Notes: generated by a model not told the origin, from the sequence alone. 55,577 nt of DNA from Coemansia sp. RSA 487 (GCA_027577595.1 JANBRJ010000103.1:1-55577), one strand, 5' to 3'. Counted from the first letter of the stretch, positions 20,802 to 34,300 are shown. Numbers and translations are program-made.

Positions 20802-21093
20802 CACAAAGAAAGCGCGATAAAAGAGAAAGTAAAGGTGTGTAGAGAAACAGAGAGAAAGAATAAAAGGGGGTTCTTTTTAAAAACACACGAAGGGGCCACG
20901 CTTGAAGAAAGGTGAATTGGAAATAAGCACCAAACGCAAGAAAGCAACAAGTTCCAGAAAAAAAAACAGAAAGTAAAAAAAAACAAGCAAGAAAGAAAGA
21001 AAGGGAAGGAAAGTGTTTGGTTTTTGTTTTGAGGGACAAGCAACAAGGGAACATTAATGCGCCTTTAAAGGTCAGTGCATCCTTTCTTACCTG

Positions 21094-21345
21094 CAAGTCC
21101 GCCAAAAAGTCATAATACGTTGCTGTTTCTTGACGGATATGGTTGCTTCTGACAAAAAAGCCATGCAGTTCGCTGGCAGTGTCTTTCTTGGTCTGTTGAA
21201 AGGCGGGACCACCCACCAACCGTTCTTTGAAGCAGTTGTATCCTGGTGGCACTCTTATTTTTGCCAAGGCTTTACTGATTCTTTTAAAACATTTTGCGGC
21301 TGCAGCCAGCAAGGGATCTGCACCTGCTGTACAAGGCACTTGCAA
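21094..21345 (-). other. Coding-like exon of an unresolved gene or relic
   Basis: The minus-strand frame from 21345 encodes an amphipathic, Lys/Ala-rich segment (for example AAAAKCFKRISKALAKI and ASELHGFFVRS) and ends ETATYYDFLADLQ exactly where a consensus donor GTAAGA begins (21093). Beyond the donor the frame turns into Phe/Leu-rich non-coding sequence. A possible acceptor (TTGTACAG) lies near its 5' end. Further coding-like pieces in other frames lie at 21480-21720. The peptide recalls the helical part of ALIX/Bro1- or BAR-type proteins only vaguely; I do not assign a family. Confidence 0.3.
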
Positions 21346-22482
21346 ATTGCTATTTTACGGAGATCAGCAAACCAAGTCGGCCGACGTTCAAACTGTATTT
21401 ACAGTTTGTGCCTTTGGACTGCTGGTCTTTGATAAAGCAAGAAAAGACTGTGGTAGGTCACAAGCTCTGAACTATTTTTTCTGTTACTGTGCCTTGCACA
21501 GACGGATCTTGCAGAAGCATTTTTGCAGTGATAGCTGTTGGTCTGTATATATAAAACTTTCAGAAAAACGTTTGCTCGCCTGGCACAAGTTTGTACGACC
21601 TTTGCAACATTAGATATACCTTTAAAAATAGAATCAAGGCCAGAGTTGCCTTTATTAATAGACTGAGCGTTTTTTATTTTTTCCGTGCTATTAATAAACG
21701 CGTCAACGCTGAGTCAGTAACTAGAGCACATTGTATCTCTGTCTTTTTAAAAGATTAGCAAGCGTTAGGGGTGTTCCACAAGCCACAGAACAAAAATGCC
21801 TAACATTCCAATTGTTTGTTGTTTTGTGTCACAAATGTAGATAGATGATATACATGTGCAAAAGACAGACTTTTATGAGTTGTTAGTATTTCCTTTTTCT
21901 ACTATTCTTTTTGTGTTTTTGTGGCTGCTTGGATTACATTGTTTTGAGTTTGATTATTCTAAAAGAATATCTACAAGAAAAGAGCTGTGCGCAAGACGTG
22001 TAGTGGTGGTGCATTAATGACTTTTTGCTTTATACGCTACAGACATTGCCAGTTTTTTTTTTTTTAAAATTCAGTATCTGGTTTTACTTACAGTAGTAGT
22101 ACAAGATCCATGCTTGCAAACAACAAGGGCAGCTGAATTTTTGCTTTTTTAATTATCTCTACATGTGCTTTTTCTCTTTTTTCAGCAGAGGTCGCACAGC
22201 CTTTTTTGCTCGTGATCCAGCTGAAGCTACCAAGCAGTAAATTAAAGATGCTCTGGAAGGGAGGAGGAGGGGATTTCGTGTACCCTATACCCTTTCCTTC
22301 TTTTCCAGTGCACAATGGATAAACGAAATAAAGCAATTCATAGGCTGGCTTTTGTTAAGCTTCCATGGTGCTCTTTTTTTTATTCCTTTCTTTTTTCTCA
22401 TCTGCACCAGAGTTGTCTTTTTTTAATATTAAAAATAACTTTACTACAGTATCAAAACTGCGCTTGTTAAACAAACACCCAA

Positions 22483-24297
22483 ATGGTCATTTATTCAGAT
22501 GATGTAATATCGGCCGACTACTTTCTTCGTCTGTGCGCTTGTGTCATGCTTGTGCTGATCGGTGGGCTCCTTGCAGGTAAATCCCGCTATGAGGATCATA
22601 TTAGGAAATATTCAGCATATGAACAAATACCGACCAGAACCTTGTTTAGTAATGCCTGCCTTCCGTCACATTTCCCCCCTTTCGTGCTTTCTTCACAAAC
22701 AAACAATGTAAAAAATGTAGGGCTCACGATTGGATACATGTCACTGGACGAGATGAACCTTGCCGTTTTAGCTACATCAGGCAGCCCAAGGCAACGACAG
22801 TATGCCAAGCGAATACAGCCACTGCGTCGGAACGGGCATTGGCTGCTTGTGACGCTTCTGCTTGGAAATACGGTGGTCAACGAGACGCTCCCGATCGTAA
22901 TGCACTCGATTCTCGGAGGCGGTGGCCTGGCATCCATCGCCATCTCTACAACTCTTATATTTCTGTTTGGAGAGATAATTCCCCAAGCACTTTGCACGCG
23001 CTTTGGTCTGGCCATTGGTGCCTTCTTTGCATGCCCTGTGACAGTGCTACAGCTCGTTCTATCGCCCTTGGGATACCCAATTGCACTGCTTCTGGACCGC
23101 ATTCTAGGTGCCGCACACTCCTCAGCTTACAAAAAGCCGCAACTCAAGGAGCTCGTGTCGCTGAGCAATGCGGCAAACGGCGGTACCTTGACCGCGGACG
23201 AGGTGACCATCATTCGCGGGGCTCTTGATCTCAGTGACAAACTAGTTGAAAACGTAATGACCGATCTTGAGAACGTATATATGGTTGACATGAGCAGCCA
23301 GTTGGATCGGCGGCTGCTCACCGAGATGCTGCGCAAAGGGTATAGCCGTGTGCCGGTGTTTTGCACGGATAGACAAAACATTGTGGGCGTTCTTTTGGTC
23401 AAATCACTCATTTTGCTGGATCCAGACGACTGCTCCTCACTGACGCAGGCAAAGATCATCCCCATTCCCCGCGTCACGGTTTACACATCTCTTTTTGATA
23501 TCCTCAACATATTTCAAAATGGCGGCAGCCATATGGCGGTGGTTACGGGCCCACCACAACAGCTACGCTCACCTTTGGCATGCTGCACTAGCCGAAACAA
23601 GGGCTATCGTGAATCACAGGCAGTCGCAATGCCAGTGGATGCGGATGCATTGCACACGCCGCACCACATGCGCGAGCAACAGCCATTACTGCAAGATTTA
23701 GGAAACGAGCACAATACTAATCCAGGCTATGGTACAAATGCGCATACGGCTGAGCAAGATTCATGTGCGGATTATGCACCGATTGGAATCATCACGCTTG
23801 AGGATGTGATTGAGGAGCTAATCCAGGAGGAAATTATCGACGAGACCGATGAGTTTGTGGATATCCGCAAGCGCATCAAAGTAGTGCGTGCGACAAACGC
23901 AGGGTATCAATACCAGGGTATCAACGAGACTATCAATGATCAGCCTATATCCACAGCAGCTGAAGAGACAGCGCAACGAGCGCTCGATGGCTCCCAGGAT
24001 CTGTTGAATAAAGCGCTGCTAAATCATCAAAGAATCCAGCAGAATAAGGAAGATATTAGCAGTAAACACATCAATGGGAACAACAATGGCGTCAAGACAT
24101 TTGCTGCAATGGATCATTGTACAGAGCAAGGGTGTACTAAAATGCAGCTGTTCGACTGTGCATCACTCTCACCGACAGCCACGCCGCCCGAAGTTGGAAC
24201 AGACACTGCCGTCTGTAGCATCATTGTCGATAGTGGACCCGCTAGCGCCAAAAGTCCGTGTGTGGCAAGAAGCGCAGAGTCTAAATCCACCGTTTAA
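22483..24297 (+). CDS. MAM3: CNNM/Mam3-family transporter (DUF21 plus CBS pair), one in-frame intron
   Basis: The frame is open for 604 codons, but family conservation shows an intron at 22577-22720 (GTAAAT...ATGTAG, 144 bp, phase 1). Splicing joins GGLLAG to LTIGYMSLDEMNL, matching the DUF21 motif of Mam3/CNNM (GLFAGLTLGLMGLD-like). The intron is a multiple of three and has no stop, so unspliced RNA would stay in frame. The mature protein is 556 residues. DUF21 transmembrane core about 14-180 includes LLGNTVVNETLPI and LIFLFGEIIPQAL. An acidic helix bundle follows (ELVSLSN, ALDLSDKLVENVMT). The first CBS motif contains YSRVPVF; the second (APIGIITLEDVIEELI) follows a roughly 85-residue variable insertion. 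CNNM proteins act in Mg2+/Mn2+ homeostasis; Mam3 is vacuolar. The C-terminal 120 residues are disordered. Confidence 0.9.
   Translation: MVIYSDDVISADYFLRLCACVMLVLIGGLLAGKSRYEDHIRKYSAYEQIPTRTLFSNACLPSHFPPFVLSSQTNNVKNVGLTIGYMSLDEMNLAVLATSGSPRQRQYAKRIQPLRRNGHWLLVTLLLGNTVVNETLPIVMHSILGGGGLASIAISTTLIFLFGEIIPQALCTRFGLAIGAFFACPVTVLQLVLSPLGYPIALLLDRILGAAHSSAYKKPQLKELVSLSNAANGGTLTADEVTIIRGALDLSDKLVENVMTDLENVYMVDMSSQLDRRLLTEMLRKGYSRVPVFCTDRQNIVGVLLVKSLILLDPDDCSSLTQAKIIPIPRVTVYTSLFDILNIFQNGGSHMAVVTGPPQQLRSPLACCTSRNKGYRESQAVAMPVDADALHTPHHMREQQPLLQDLGNEHNTNPGYGTNAHTAEQDSCADYAPIGIITLEDVIEELIQEEIIDETDEFVDIRKRIKVVRATNAGYQYQGINETINDQPISTAAEETAQRALDGSQDLLNKALLNHQRIQQNKEDISSKHINGNNNGVKTFAAMDHCTEQGCTKMQLFDCASLSPTATPPEVGTDTAVCSIIVDSGPASAKSPCVARSAESKSTV
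22577..22720 (+). other. Intron of the CNNM gene (144 bp, 3n, no stop)
   Basis: Donor G/GTAAAT after CTTGCAG and acceptor ATGTAG/GG. Removing it restores the conserved G-L-T-I-G junction. The translated intron is Ser/Pro/Phe-rich and unlike the family. Confidence 0.85.
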
Positions 24298-26474
<2,177 letters not shown>

Positions 26475-27053
26475 AGGTCCGCCCTGTCTTTTAATGTGTT
26501 CAATGTTTTTTTTTCGTAGGTCAAGGAGAAAATTATTTTAAAAAAGAACTGACTCCGAGCTTGGCAAATAGCTGCAATTGATAAATATGTGCGGGAGTCT
26601 TTTACAAAGCATCGCCCAGAACTTTAGCTCTGTTTCTGTGTGTTGAATGCAATAATGGCAACAGTAAAAATGCTTTAGGCAAAAAGAGACGACATCAAGT
26701 GTGACTTGAATCAGGCTTCATGTCTGTGACACAAAAAGAATTGTACAGCAAGTGGGATTCCTTCAAATGTTGCAAATCTTGGGATACCAAAGACGCATGT
26801 ACATTTTATGCGACCAAATTTTTTTTGAAGCTTGCAGCTCTTTCTGTCTTTCTGTTTCTTTATCCATTTATTTTTGTGCTATTTTAACGACAACACCTCG
26901 TGAGTTAGTCTTTCTGCACTCTCCTTGAAAAGAAAAAGTGGAAAAGAGAGAGCTATAGCTGGACTATTTCCTCTTTTCTCCAAACCCTCGTCATTGCCTC
27001 ATACCCTTTCCCCTATTGTTCGCATTTATGGATACACTCCAGAAACAACAGCA
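26475..27053. other. Intergenic, promoter and leader of the tetraspanin-like gene
   Basis: 579 bp with no gene. The frame of the next gene runs open back to 26925, but there is no ATG before 27054. Confidence 0.6.
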
Positions 27054-27866
27054 ATGAACCAGCTAAAACAGCAGCGGCAAAAGCAACAGGAGAGCAGGAG
27101 ACAAAGGACGTTTACCCGGACACCAACCAAAATCCCGCAAGCGTTCCGATACTGCTGCATCACATATCTGCTGTGCGGCGTAGTGGCGCTGGCGCTAGGG
27201 TCGTACTACTCCAGCGGCACAAGCGACAGCATTCTCCCTTTCACCATCACTAGGTCATCGATGCGGTACTACATATTCGTGGGTGTGTACATGCTGCTGA
27301 CGGCGGGACTGGGCGTGTTTGCGTCGTTTGTGCCAAAGAAGCGTAGACGGCTGGTCAACGTGTACATTGGCCTCGTTGCGCTGATTACTTTTGTCGACCT
27401 GTGCATCGCGCTGTGGCTGTGGACCGGCACGCTCAACATCAATGACGTCTACGGCGACTACTGGCGCTCCTCGTGGTCCGACTTTATTAAAACCTCGCTC
27501 CAGGAGAACTACGGGTGCTGCGGATACCTGAGCCCCTCAGATAGCCCCATCGCGTCATCGCCTACCTGCAGTAACTCCAAAACCCGCTACGGATGCAAAT
27601 ACGATGTCGTCTTCTACGCCCAGCGATGCCACAGATATACATACGCCGGGCTTATCGTCCTCATGCTCTTTGGGCTGGGTGCAATGGCCACTGGCCAGCT
27701 GCTTGTTATGGAATGCGAGCAGGACGACCGGATCCTCAAGTCCCAGTTCCACCACCTCCGCAAGCGCGCAGAATCCAACGCCAAAAACTCTCTTGCCGAC
27801 ACCGACTCCTCAAACTCGTCGCTAATGTCTGCTAATACTCGCAGCCATGGACACCACCTCGCATAG
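27054..27866 (+). CDS. Tetraspanin-like four-helix membrane protein
   Basis: 270 residues from the first in-frame ATG at 27054; the open frame extends further upstream only with non-ATG codons. A Gln/Arg-rich cytosolic N-terminus precedes four transmembrane helices at about 32-52, 71-93, 100-124 and 195-218. The large loop between helices 3 and 4 (about 70 residues) carries the CCG motif (YGCCGY, residues 154-158) and three more cysteines (C172, C181, C192), as in tetraspanins. Polar residues flank helix 4 and the tail is Ser/Asn/His-rich. Tetraspanins organise membrane microdomains; fungal Pls1-type members act in polarised or penetration growth. The identity of the subfamily is not clear. 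Convergent with DPH1 (116 bp). Confidence 0.8.
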   Translation: MNQLKQQRQKQQESRRQRTFTRTPTKIPQAFRYCCITYLLCGVVALALGSYYSSGTSDSILPFTITRSSMRYYIFVGVYMLLTAGLGVFASFVPKKRRRLVNVYIGLVALITFVDLCIALWLWTGTLNINDVYGDYWRSSWSDFIKTSLQENYGCCGYLSPSDSPIASSPTCSNSKTRYGCKYDVVFYAQRCHRYTYAGLIVLMLFGLGAMATGQLLVMECEQDDRILKSQFHHLRKRAESNAKNSLADTDSSNSSLMSANTRSHGHHLA

Positions 27867-27982
27867 AATCTTTGTATATTTCGTACTGTTAGATGGTATT
27901 TTCAAGCTATTATTTTGCTTGGCTTAGAATATAAACGTCATAGTGCCAGTCACTGCTATTCCAACATCTTTCTATGGCGTCT

Positions 27983-29374
27983 CTAAGCACATGCCTTGCT
28001 GTCGCAGGCACATGGCGTCGTGCAATCTCCTGTCTTGTCCGAAGCCTGCTTCTTCTTGGCCCGTTCCCGCTGGCGGATAGCCAGGGTGCTGTGGTAGTTT
28101 GGCGTCCACGGACCAAGCGAGTCAAAGGCGTAGAAATCCATCGGATACACCTTGTTCCACTCGACGGCGTCAAGCGCAACATTGGCCTCGTACGGCGTCA
28201 GCAGGGGCTTGGGGAACGCATAGCCCCAGTCGATCGACAGCCGCGGACACGCTATCTGCACCCAGCAGTCGATGTCTGGAAACTGCGCAAGCTTCTGCGG
28301 GAAAATCTCCGACAGCAGCACAATCTCGTACGCAAGTCCACGCTGTGTGATGCGCTCCTGCAGCTCCTCCAGGACCTTTGCATTTCCCTGCCGGCCCAGC
28401 GTGCCCAGGATCAGCCCAAACTTTTTGGCATTGCGTGCTCCCTCGATCGCATGCTTCCTTAGCGACTGCATTTCCTCATGCCCGTACCTCTCGCGCGTGA
28501 ACTTCTTCCCGTATGGCTCGTACGCGTACGCCGGGACGCTGGGGTTGTGAATCAGTATCGATTCGAGATGGAACCGGCCGTCTCCAAGGTAAACTATGAC
28601 ATCAATGTCCTTGGCCAGCTTGGGCGATGTGCATCCCAAAAGCTCCCCTGGTGACAAGGGCTTCGCCTGCGGAATAGTCACCGTGTATTTCTCCTCCAAC
28701 AAGTGCCTGCACGTCTGAAGCGCCGTGACAAACTGGATCACGCCGACCAGGGCAATATGTGTGCCGTGCTCAAAGTTCCGCTCGACTGTGCGGATAAAGT
28801 GCTCGGTGTCGATTCCAATGTCGACAAACACATACATGGTTTTGACAGTTGTCACGTTTACGGGAACCAAACAGCTGTGTCCATAATGGACAATAAAGTC
28901 GCAGCCAAGCGCCTTTGCCGTGTAATCGTCGATACAGCAGGCGCCGTACGTCACATCCCCCATTATCACAACCTCAACGTTACCGAACAGCTCGAGGATA
29001 TCGCTGATTGTGCACGCAAACATAAGCAGCCCCTCGGGGAACTGCAGCGCCACACGCGTTGCCTTTAGTCGCCGGACCTGCCAGATCGTCTTGTGGATCT
29101 CAAAGTTGTAGTTATTGGGCAGCAGCGATATCGCTTGGTTCAGCCGGGGATCCTCGAGAATGTCGTTTGGTACTTGGTTTGCGTTCCCCTCGGGTTTGTG
29201 CTTACTCTGCGCCTTTGCACCCGCTCCAATGTCCATCAGTGCCAACGAGTCCTCGATCGATATTTCGCCCTCTTTGCTACTTGCTTTGGTGCCAGGTGTT
29301 GCGCCCTTTCCGCGCCCAACAAACCGCCGCCGTGGCTTGCATGCCTTGCTTTCCGCCGTCTGCTGCTCGCTCAT
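27983..29374 (-). CDS. DPH1: Diphthamide synthase subunit DPH1
   Basis: 463 residues, uninterrupted. This is the radical-SAM-like enzyme that, with Dph2, transfers the 3-amino-3-carboxypropyl group from S-adenosylmethionine to a histidine of elongation factor 2, the first step of diphthamide synthesis in the cytosol. The three 4Fe-4S cysteines are placed as in the family: C146 (TYGACCIDD), C248 (LLGCTSP) and C376 ([12 protein letters not shown]). Conserved LQFPEGLL (about 110-117), [10 protein letters not shown] (262-271) and PLLTPYE are also visible. The N-terminal 80 residues are basic and variable. The C-terminus ends Cys-rich ([13 protein letters not shown]). The start at 29374 is the only ATG before the conserved region with an A-rich tail context. 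Confidence 0.95.
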   Translation of the reverse strand: MSEQQTAESKACKPRRRFVGRGKGATPGTKASSKEGEISIEDSLALMDIGAGAKAQSKHKPEGNANQVPNDILEDPRLNQAISLLPNNYNFEIHKTIWQVRRLKATRVALQFPEGLLMFACTISDILELFGNVEVVIMGDVTYGACCIDDYTAKALGCDFIVHYGHSCLVPVNVTTVKTMYVFVDIGIDTEHFIRTVERNFEHGTHIALVGVIQFVTALQTCRHLLEEKYTVTIPQAKPLSPGELLGCTSPKLAKDIDVIVYLGDGRFHLESILIHNPSVPAYAYEPYGKKFTRERYGHEEMQSLRKHAIEGARNAKKFGLILGTLGRQGNAKVLEELQERITQRGLAYEIVLLSEIFPQKLAQFPDIDCWVQIACPRLSIDWGYAFPKPLLTPYEANVALDAVEWNKVYPMDFYAFDSLGPWTPNYHSTLAIRQRERAKKKQASDKTGDCTTPCACDSKACA

Positions 29375-29594
29375 TTTCTTCTTCTAGCTAATTGTCTGGT
29401 AAAAATATATATGAACGTACAATGTAGTGTAGAATTAAGTAAGGCTTTAAAAGCAAATTAAAGTGCCAAGGAGCGAAAGATGGTAAAAACTAGTGAGAAA
29501 AAGTTCAAAGCTGATCAAAAATATTTAAACAGGTCTTGACTTATCACCAGATCAACACTGAATATGTATACTAAAAATCAGGAGAAAAATAATG

Positions 29595-30474
29595 CTAGCA
29601 ATGTTGTTGTTGGTCAAGGATCTCTTGGATGGATACTTCTTTAAGCTTTAGCTCTGCTGAAATGGGCTTTGCTAGCGCGTAGATATAGCTGCCGCCTTCG
29701 AGCGATCCGGTCACGATTTTCAAACTGCACGGCTGGCTGTTGACTGTCACGTACAGACTGCCCTTGTGTGCTTTCGGCAAATTCACGCTAATAGACGTTA
29801 GATCTGTTATAGCAATACCAATTCCGATTGCCTTGACATACGCTTCCTTTGCTGTCCAGATTGTGTAAAAATCAAAGATCCGCTGTTGGCTGTGCCGACA
29901 CAAATATTCCATCTCTTCGGGCGAAAGCTACATTTTGTTCAAAGAGTGCACACATGCACCACAATTTAGACACCTTGCTTGCAACCTCTGAAACTAGAAA
30001 AAAGTAACTGTCACCTAGAGTGAGAATACTTGCTTGTTGCGAAAATTCGCTGATGTACTCAACATCTGTCATACGACCTGGGCAATACACGTGGGCCACA
30101 TCTACACCAACTATACCATCAGAGACAACAGCTGCAAGAACCCATTTACCGTCGTGAGAAATGTTGAAATCAGCGATATGATCAAGTTGTGGCTTTACAG
30201 CCGAGGCCAAACAGGGCTTGGAGCCATTTGCACTTTCGTCCAGCAACAAGTCATTCCAATGTGCTGATGGCTGGTCCTGTTGTTCTGGCAATGCATATAT
30301 AATCAATGAGCGCAAAAGTGCTCTTCCCAAAGCAAAACGCATTGCATCGCTGGTGTTTCTATAGCGGGATGCTCTTTGTGGTTCTGCGTAGCCAACCAAG
30401 CGAGATTTCAACTGCTCAAGCAAACCAAGGTCGTCCAGATCCTTGCACTGTACAGCCCACGCAGTAACTACCAT
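29595..30474 (-). CDS. 4'-phosphopantetheinyl transferase (Sfp/Lys5-like), two exons
   Basis: Exon 1 is 30474-30034 (147 codons) and exon 2 is 29927-29595 (110 codons plus stop); the product is 257 residues. It moves phosphopantetheine from CoA to a carrier-protein serine, activating proteins such as alpha-aminoadipate reductase, fatty-acid and polyketide synthases. Family motifs: FNISHDGKWVLAA (103-115), VGVD with D125 (Mg2+ ligand), LSPEEMEYL (148-156) and WTAKEAYVKA with W171, K174, E175 and K179. The only splice that joins EYISEFSQQ to LSPEE in frame uses donor GCAAGT at 30033 and acceptor ATGTAG at 29928, a GC-AG intron of 106 bp. GT donors nearby (GTATTC, GTGACA) give the wrong phase with that acceptor. 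It lies 220 bp upstream of DPH1 on the same strand and is divergent from the kinesin. Confidence 0.85.
29928..30033 (-). other. Putative GC-AG intron in the phosphopantetheinyl transferase gene
   Basis: The donor sequence is CAA/GCAAGT and the acceptor is AATGTAG/CTT, phase 0, 106 bp. GC donors typically need the strong GCAAGT context seen here. The codon before CTT in the second-exon frame is TAG, which fixes the acceptor. Confidence 0.65.
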
Positions 30475-31360
30475 TGTATAATCGAAATATTGCGTAATTT
30501 AGAGATAGAAACATCACAATAGAAAAAACCTTGTGACCTAAACTAAGCAATTTTGACAAAACACAAACGACTAGAGCATTGTTCAGTATGGGCAAACGCA
30601 GTAACATTGGAGGGGGGAGGTTTAGTCTTTTTCTTAAGCCATTCAAGCTTGGGTATCGGGTTTCAAATCAAGAGCTGGTGCTCCAAAAATACCATTGTGT
30701 TTGAGGATAGAAAATAAACGAACCTGGCCATTTCTCCCCACACATTAACATTCGCAAAGAAAATACTTGGGGTGGCGGCGGACCTGGGGCGATATTAATT
30801 ACAAAATATCCAGCCCCCTCCTTCCTTTTTCTACCCGGTCTATTAGCCATTTTAATAAAACGTTAGATTCCAGTCCTTCGAACAAATGATCGTCACCAGC
30901 ACCATCTACAACTGCCTCCAATTAATATGAATTACAAAGCGGTACAACAAAGGAATGTTCTGCGTCACGTATACTACAGCAATCTGCTACTATAATCTTT
31001 TTCTCTTATTCTTCGCCGATTGTTTTCTTATTATAGAATTTAACAGTACACATTGTTTGAGCTGTTTTATTTTTTGTTTGCTTTTTTATTTTGATGAGGA
31101 TTGAGCTAAATCAACCTCGAATATATTGCCTCCATTTAAAAACTTTGTTTGTTAGATTGCCCCCCTTTTTCAGTTTGCTTTACCCATCCTATTTTTCTAT
31201 CTTTTTCTTTGCAAAAACGAATTCCTTCGTCCCCCCCTCCTTGCTACATTTGTATTTATTATTGCTTTTGTTACAACTTTTGCATTTCCTATTGCCGTAG
31301 TCTTTTATTTCTGTTTGACGAGCTACTTGGCAATTTGCAACACATAACATATAGTCAGCT
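30475..31360. other. Divergent promoter region, transferase and kinesin
   Basis: 886 bp, AT-rich with T-runs on the + strand (31050-31330) forming the kinesin leader. No gene seen. Confidence 0.6.
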
Positions 31361-34300
31361 ATGACATCTTCGACGGTTAGGTAAAGGAAGCACACGCATG
31401 CCCTTTGAGCCAACAGAAAAAGCCATGAACCAAGGCGCTAATGTACTGACCTCTGTGCTTATCTTGCATGTCTCTTTTGTAGAGTGGCGCTTCGTATTCG
31501 GCCACTATCGTCGCGGGAGCACATCAATGGCGAGACAGAATGTGTGACACAGCTTCCCGGCGTTCCTCAAATCGTCATAGGAGCCGACCGGGCATTTACT
31601 TTTGATTATGTCTTTTCGCCAGAGGTGTCGCAGGAGCAGGTCTACAACGATACAATGAGGCCCCTGGTCACACAGTTTCTCCAAGGGTAAAGTTCATGGC
31701 TACTTCGTTCAGTTTCCGGCATTTTGGTGATGTCCATTTTACCTTTTGCTTGGTTGGTGCTCTTCGTTTGTGGCCCAGTCTCCACAAACATGGCACCAGG
31801 TGTTATGAAATGGCCAGACAAGCATATTAATATACATCGCAGATATTACAGTTCTAGCCATAGCCCATCAGCTGGATAGATGTGGGATAGAAATGCAGAC
31901 ACTAGTTACTAACTGCCTAATGAAACAATTCCTTATTTTTCTTTTTCTTCCTTGGGTGTAGCTACAACGCAACAGTTCTGGCATACGGGTAAGTTTAAGG
32001 TTTTTGATACCATTGGGAAGATTCGTCTTTTTCCAATGTCCGCTGGAAAAAAAAAGTGGAAAGCAAGAAAAACGACTGCATCACGCGCTTTCTATTTATA
32101 GATACTGTTGGCGATAGATATAGGTTTTTTCTTCTTATCACATCTACCCAACATACCTGCATGTATTTCTGCATGCCACACATAAGCAAGGCAAAGCAAT
32201 CCTACTGGTTTCGTTTGCGTGATCTGAAACATCATGCTCAGTCAACCTCGTTGTGCTAATCACAGCCGATTCCAACATACTGCATTGCCTATTGCTTAAT
32301 GTAGACAGACTGGGAGTGGCAAGACGTTCAGCATGGGGACAGGCCTTGCAGTTCCGGACTCGAGCATGGAGATGCAGGGCGTGGTTCCTCGCGCCATCAA
32401 AGAAATATGGCACCATCTCGCCAAAAAATCGGCGAAGCATGGCGGGTTTACATACAGCGTCGACGTGTCGTTCCTGGAGCTTTATAACGAGGATCTTGTC
32501 GACCTGCTCAACCCGCGTATGGTTGCCGGTGGCAGCGGCGGAAACACTCGTGGTCCGACTATTCGTGAGGACAGTCGTGGAAACATGGTCCTGGTCGGTG
32601 TTGAGCGTAAATCGGCAAACTGCGAGGATGATATCATAGGCTATTTGCACCAAGGTGCCCTGTCGCGGACAACAGCGTCCACCGATATGAACCGGACGTC
32701 ATCGCGCTCACATGCAATATTCACCATCTATCTTCGGCAGCAGGAGCGTAAAGCGTCGGCCATCTACACTGGCAACCAGCCATCGCCTCCAATGTCCGAA
32801 ACCCAGATGACAGGGCTTGACGGCGGCCCATCGATAGTGTCCAAAATCCACTTCGTGGATCTAGCGGGATCAGAGCGGATAAAACGGACTGGTGCTGCCG
32901 GCGACCGTGCAAAGGAAGGAATTTCGATCAATGCAGGGCTTTTAGCGCTGGGAAACGTCATATCTGCACTAGGCGGAGCTATCCCAAATGGAAATGCTTC
33001 CTCCAATGGCACAGCCAAGCGTTCTGTCCACATTCCATACCGCGACAGCAAGCTCACGCGACTTTTGCAAGACTCTCTAGGCGGAAACTCGCAAACGGCT
33101 ATGCTTGCATGTATCTCCCCATCCGACAAAAACAGCAACGAGAGCCTGAATACGATCCGGTACGCCAACCGCGCACGCAATATCCGCAACAAAGTGGCTG
33201 TCAATTTCGACAAAAACAGCTCCGTCGAACTCAACATGCTCAAAACAGAGGTTGCCAGGCTTCGTGGCGAGCTTTCCAATCTCAAGCTGCTGAAGCGTCA
33301 GTCTTCTATCGCGCCAGCTGACCAGACATTTGATTCGGGAAGCAATCATCGGCATGTGTCTGAAATTCTGCAGCTCCAGGCAAAGAACAGCAATCTTGTG
33401 CAGCAGCTGGACAGAGCCATGCGCCGTGCAGAGGTGCTGGAAAAGGATAGGGACTCGCTGCGTGCAAAAGTCGCCAGCTTCGGCGGCTCGGTCCATCCAA
33501 CGCCTCAGCTCGAATCAAGCAAGCTGCCGGATCCGGAATCCCTGACCGCCAGCACGACACCTACTAGCCAGATGGACGATGGCGATCTGATGATGTCCCG
33601 CAGCAACATGCTAGAAACCCTTGATCGCGAGCTAACCGAGCAAGCAGAGCGCCATGAGAATCAGATCAACAGCGTTCGTCGCCACTACGAGTCCAAGCTG
33701 GAGCTTGTTCAAGAATCTCTCTCGGTTGTGCAAAAGGAGCGTGATGTTGCATTGGAGTTTTTGGCAAAGTCGAAAAAGTCCACGCCTGCAAAGTTGCAGC
33801 CTGATAATACCAGCGGGTTTGGCCGTAGCACTCCAACAGCTGCTGCTGAAGATGGCACAGGCACGCAGTCTCCTGGTCGCAAAACGCTTGGTCTCGATAG
33901 CAGTGTCGCAAATACGACACCCACGAAGATTCGGATCCCAAGCCGCGCCTCCAAGGACGCAACAGCCATTGCTCACAAAAAGGCCAGCGTCGATCTGCGC
34001 GGTGTTAACAAGCCATTGATATCTATGCCACGTACCGGCTCTAGCTCGGGAATTTCCTCCCTCTTGAACACGGCAGATGCCGATGCAAGTATGGCATCTA
34101 TGTCGCAGAATAATGGCCATAGCTCTGCACACACAAAGGAGCTGGAAGACGAGATACGTCGACTGAAAACTGCTAATAAACAGCTTAAAGAGCATGCCAG
34201 TGCAGATGCTGACCGATTTGCACTTCAGATCCAGGACCAGGCAAAAGAAATATCGCGGCTGCGGCGCCAGCGCACTGGACGTAAGGGAAGCCACCGGTAT

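Larger units (their letters stand above)
19898..22482. other. 2.6-kb region without a resolved gene
   Basis: It lies between two divergent genes, Bem2-like (-) and CNNM (+). 20780-21060 is strongly pyrimidine-rich on the minus strand, with a TG dinucleotide run. 21094-21700 holds several short coding-like segments on the minus strand in different frames (listed separately for the best one). A GTAAGT donor-like site is on the minus strand at 22093-22088. Part is promoter and leader of the flanking genes; part may be a decayed or intron-split gene I could not assemble. Confidence 0.5.

Noticed and set aside
20602-21093. C-terminal two thirds of the 247-codon minus frame
   Set aside because: Phe/Leu/Ser-rich translation of a pyrimidine tract beyond a splice donor; it looks non-coding.
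26925-27053. 43-residue N-terminal extension of the tetraspanin-like protein
   Set aside because: No ATG in frame before 27054.
32144-32653. 169-codon minus-strand frame
   Set aside because: It overlaps a kinesin intron and motor exon; the + strand reading is conserved and this one is not.
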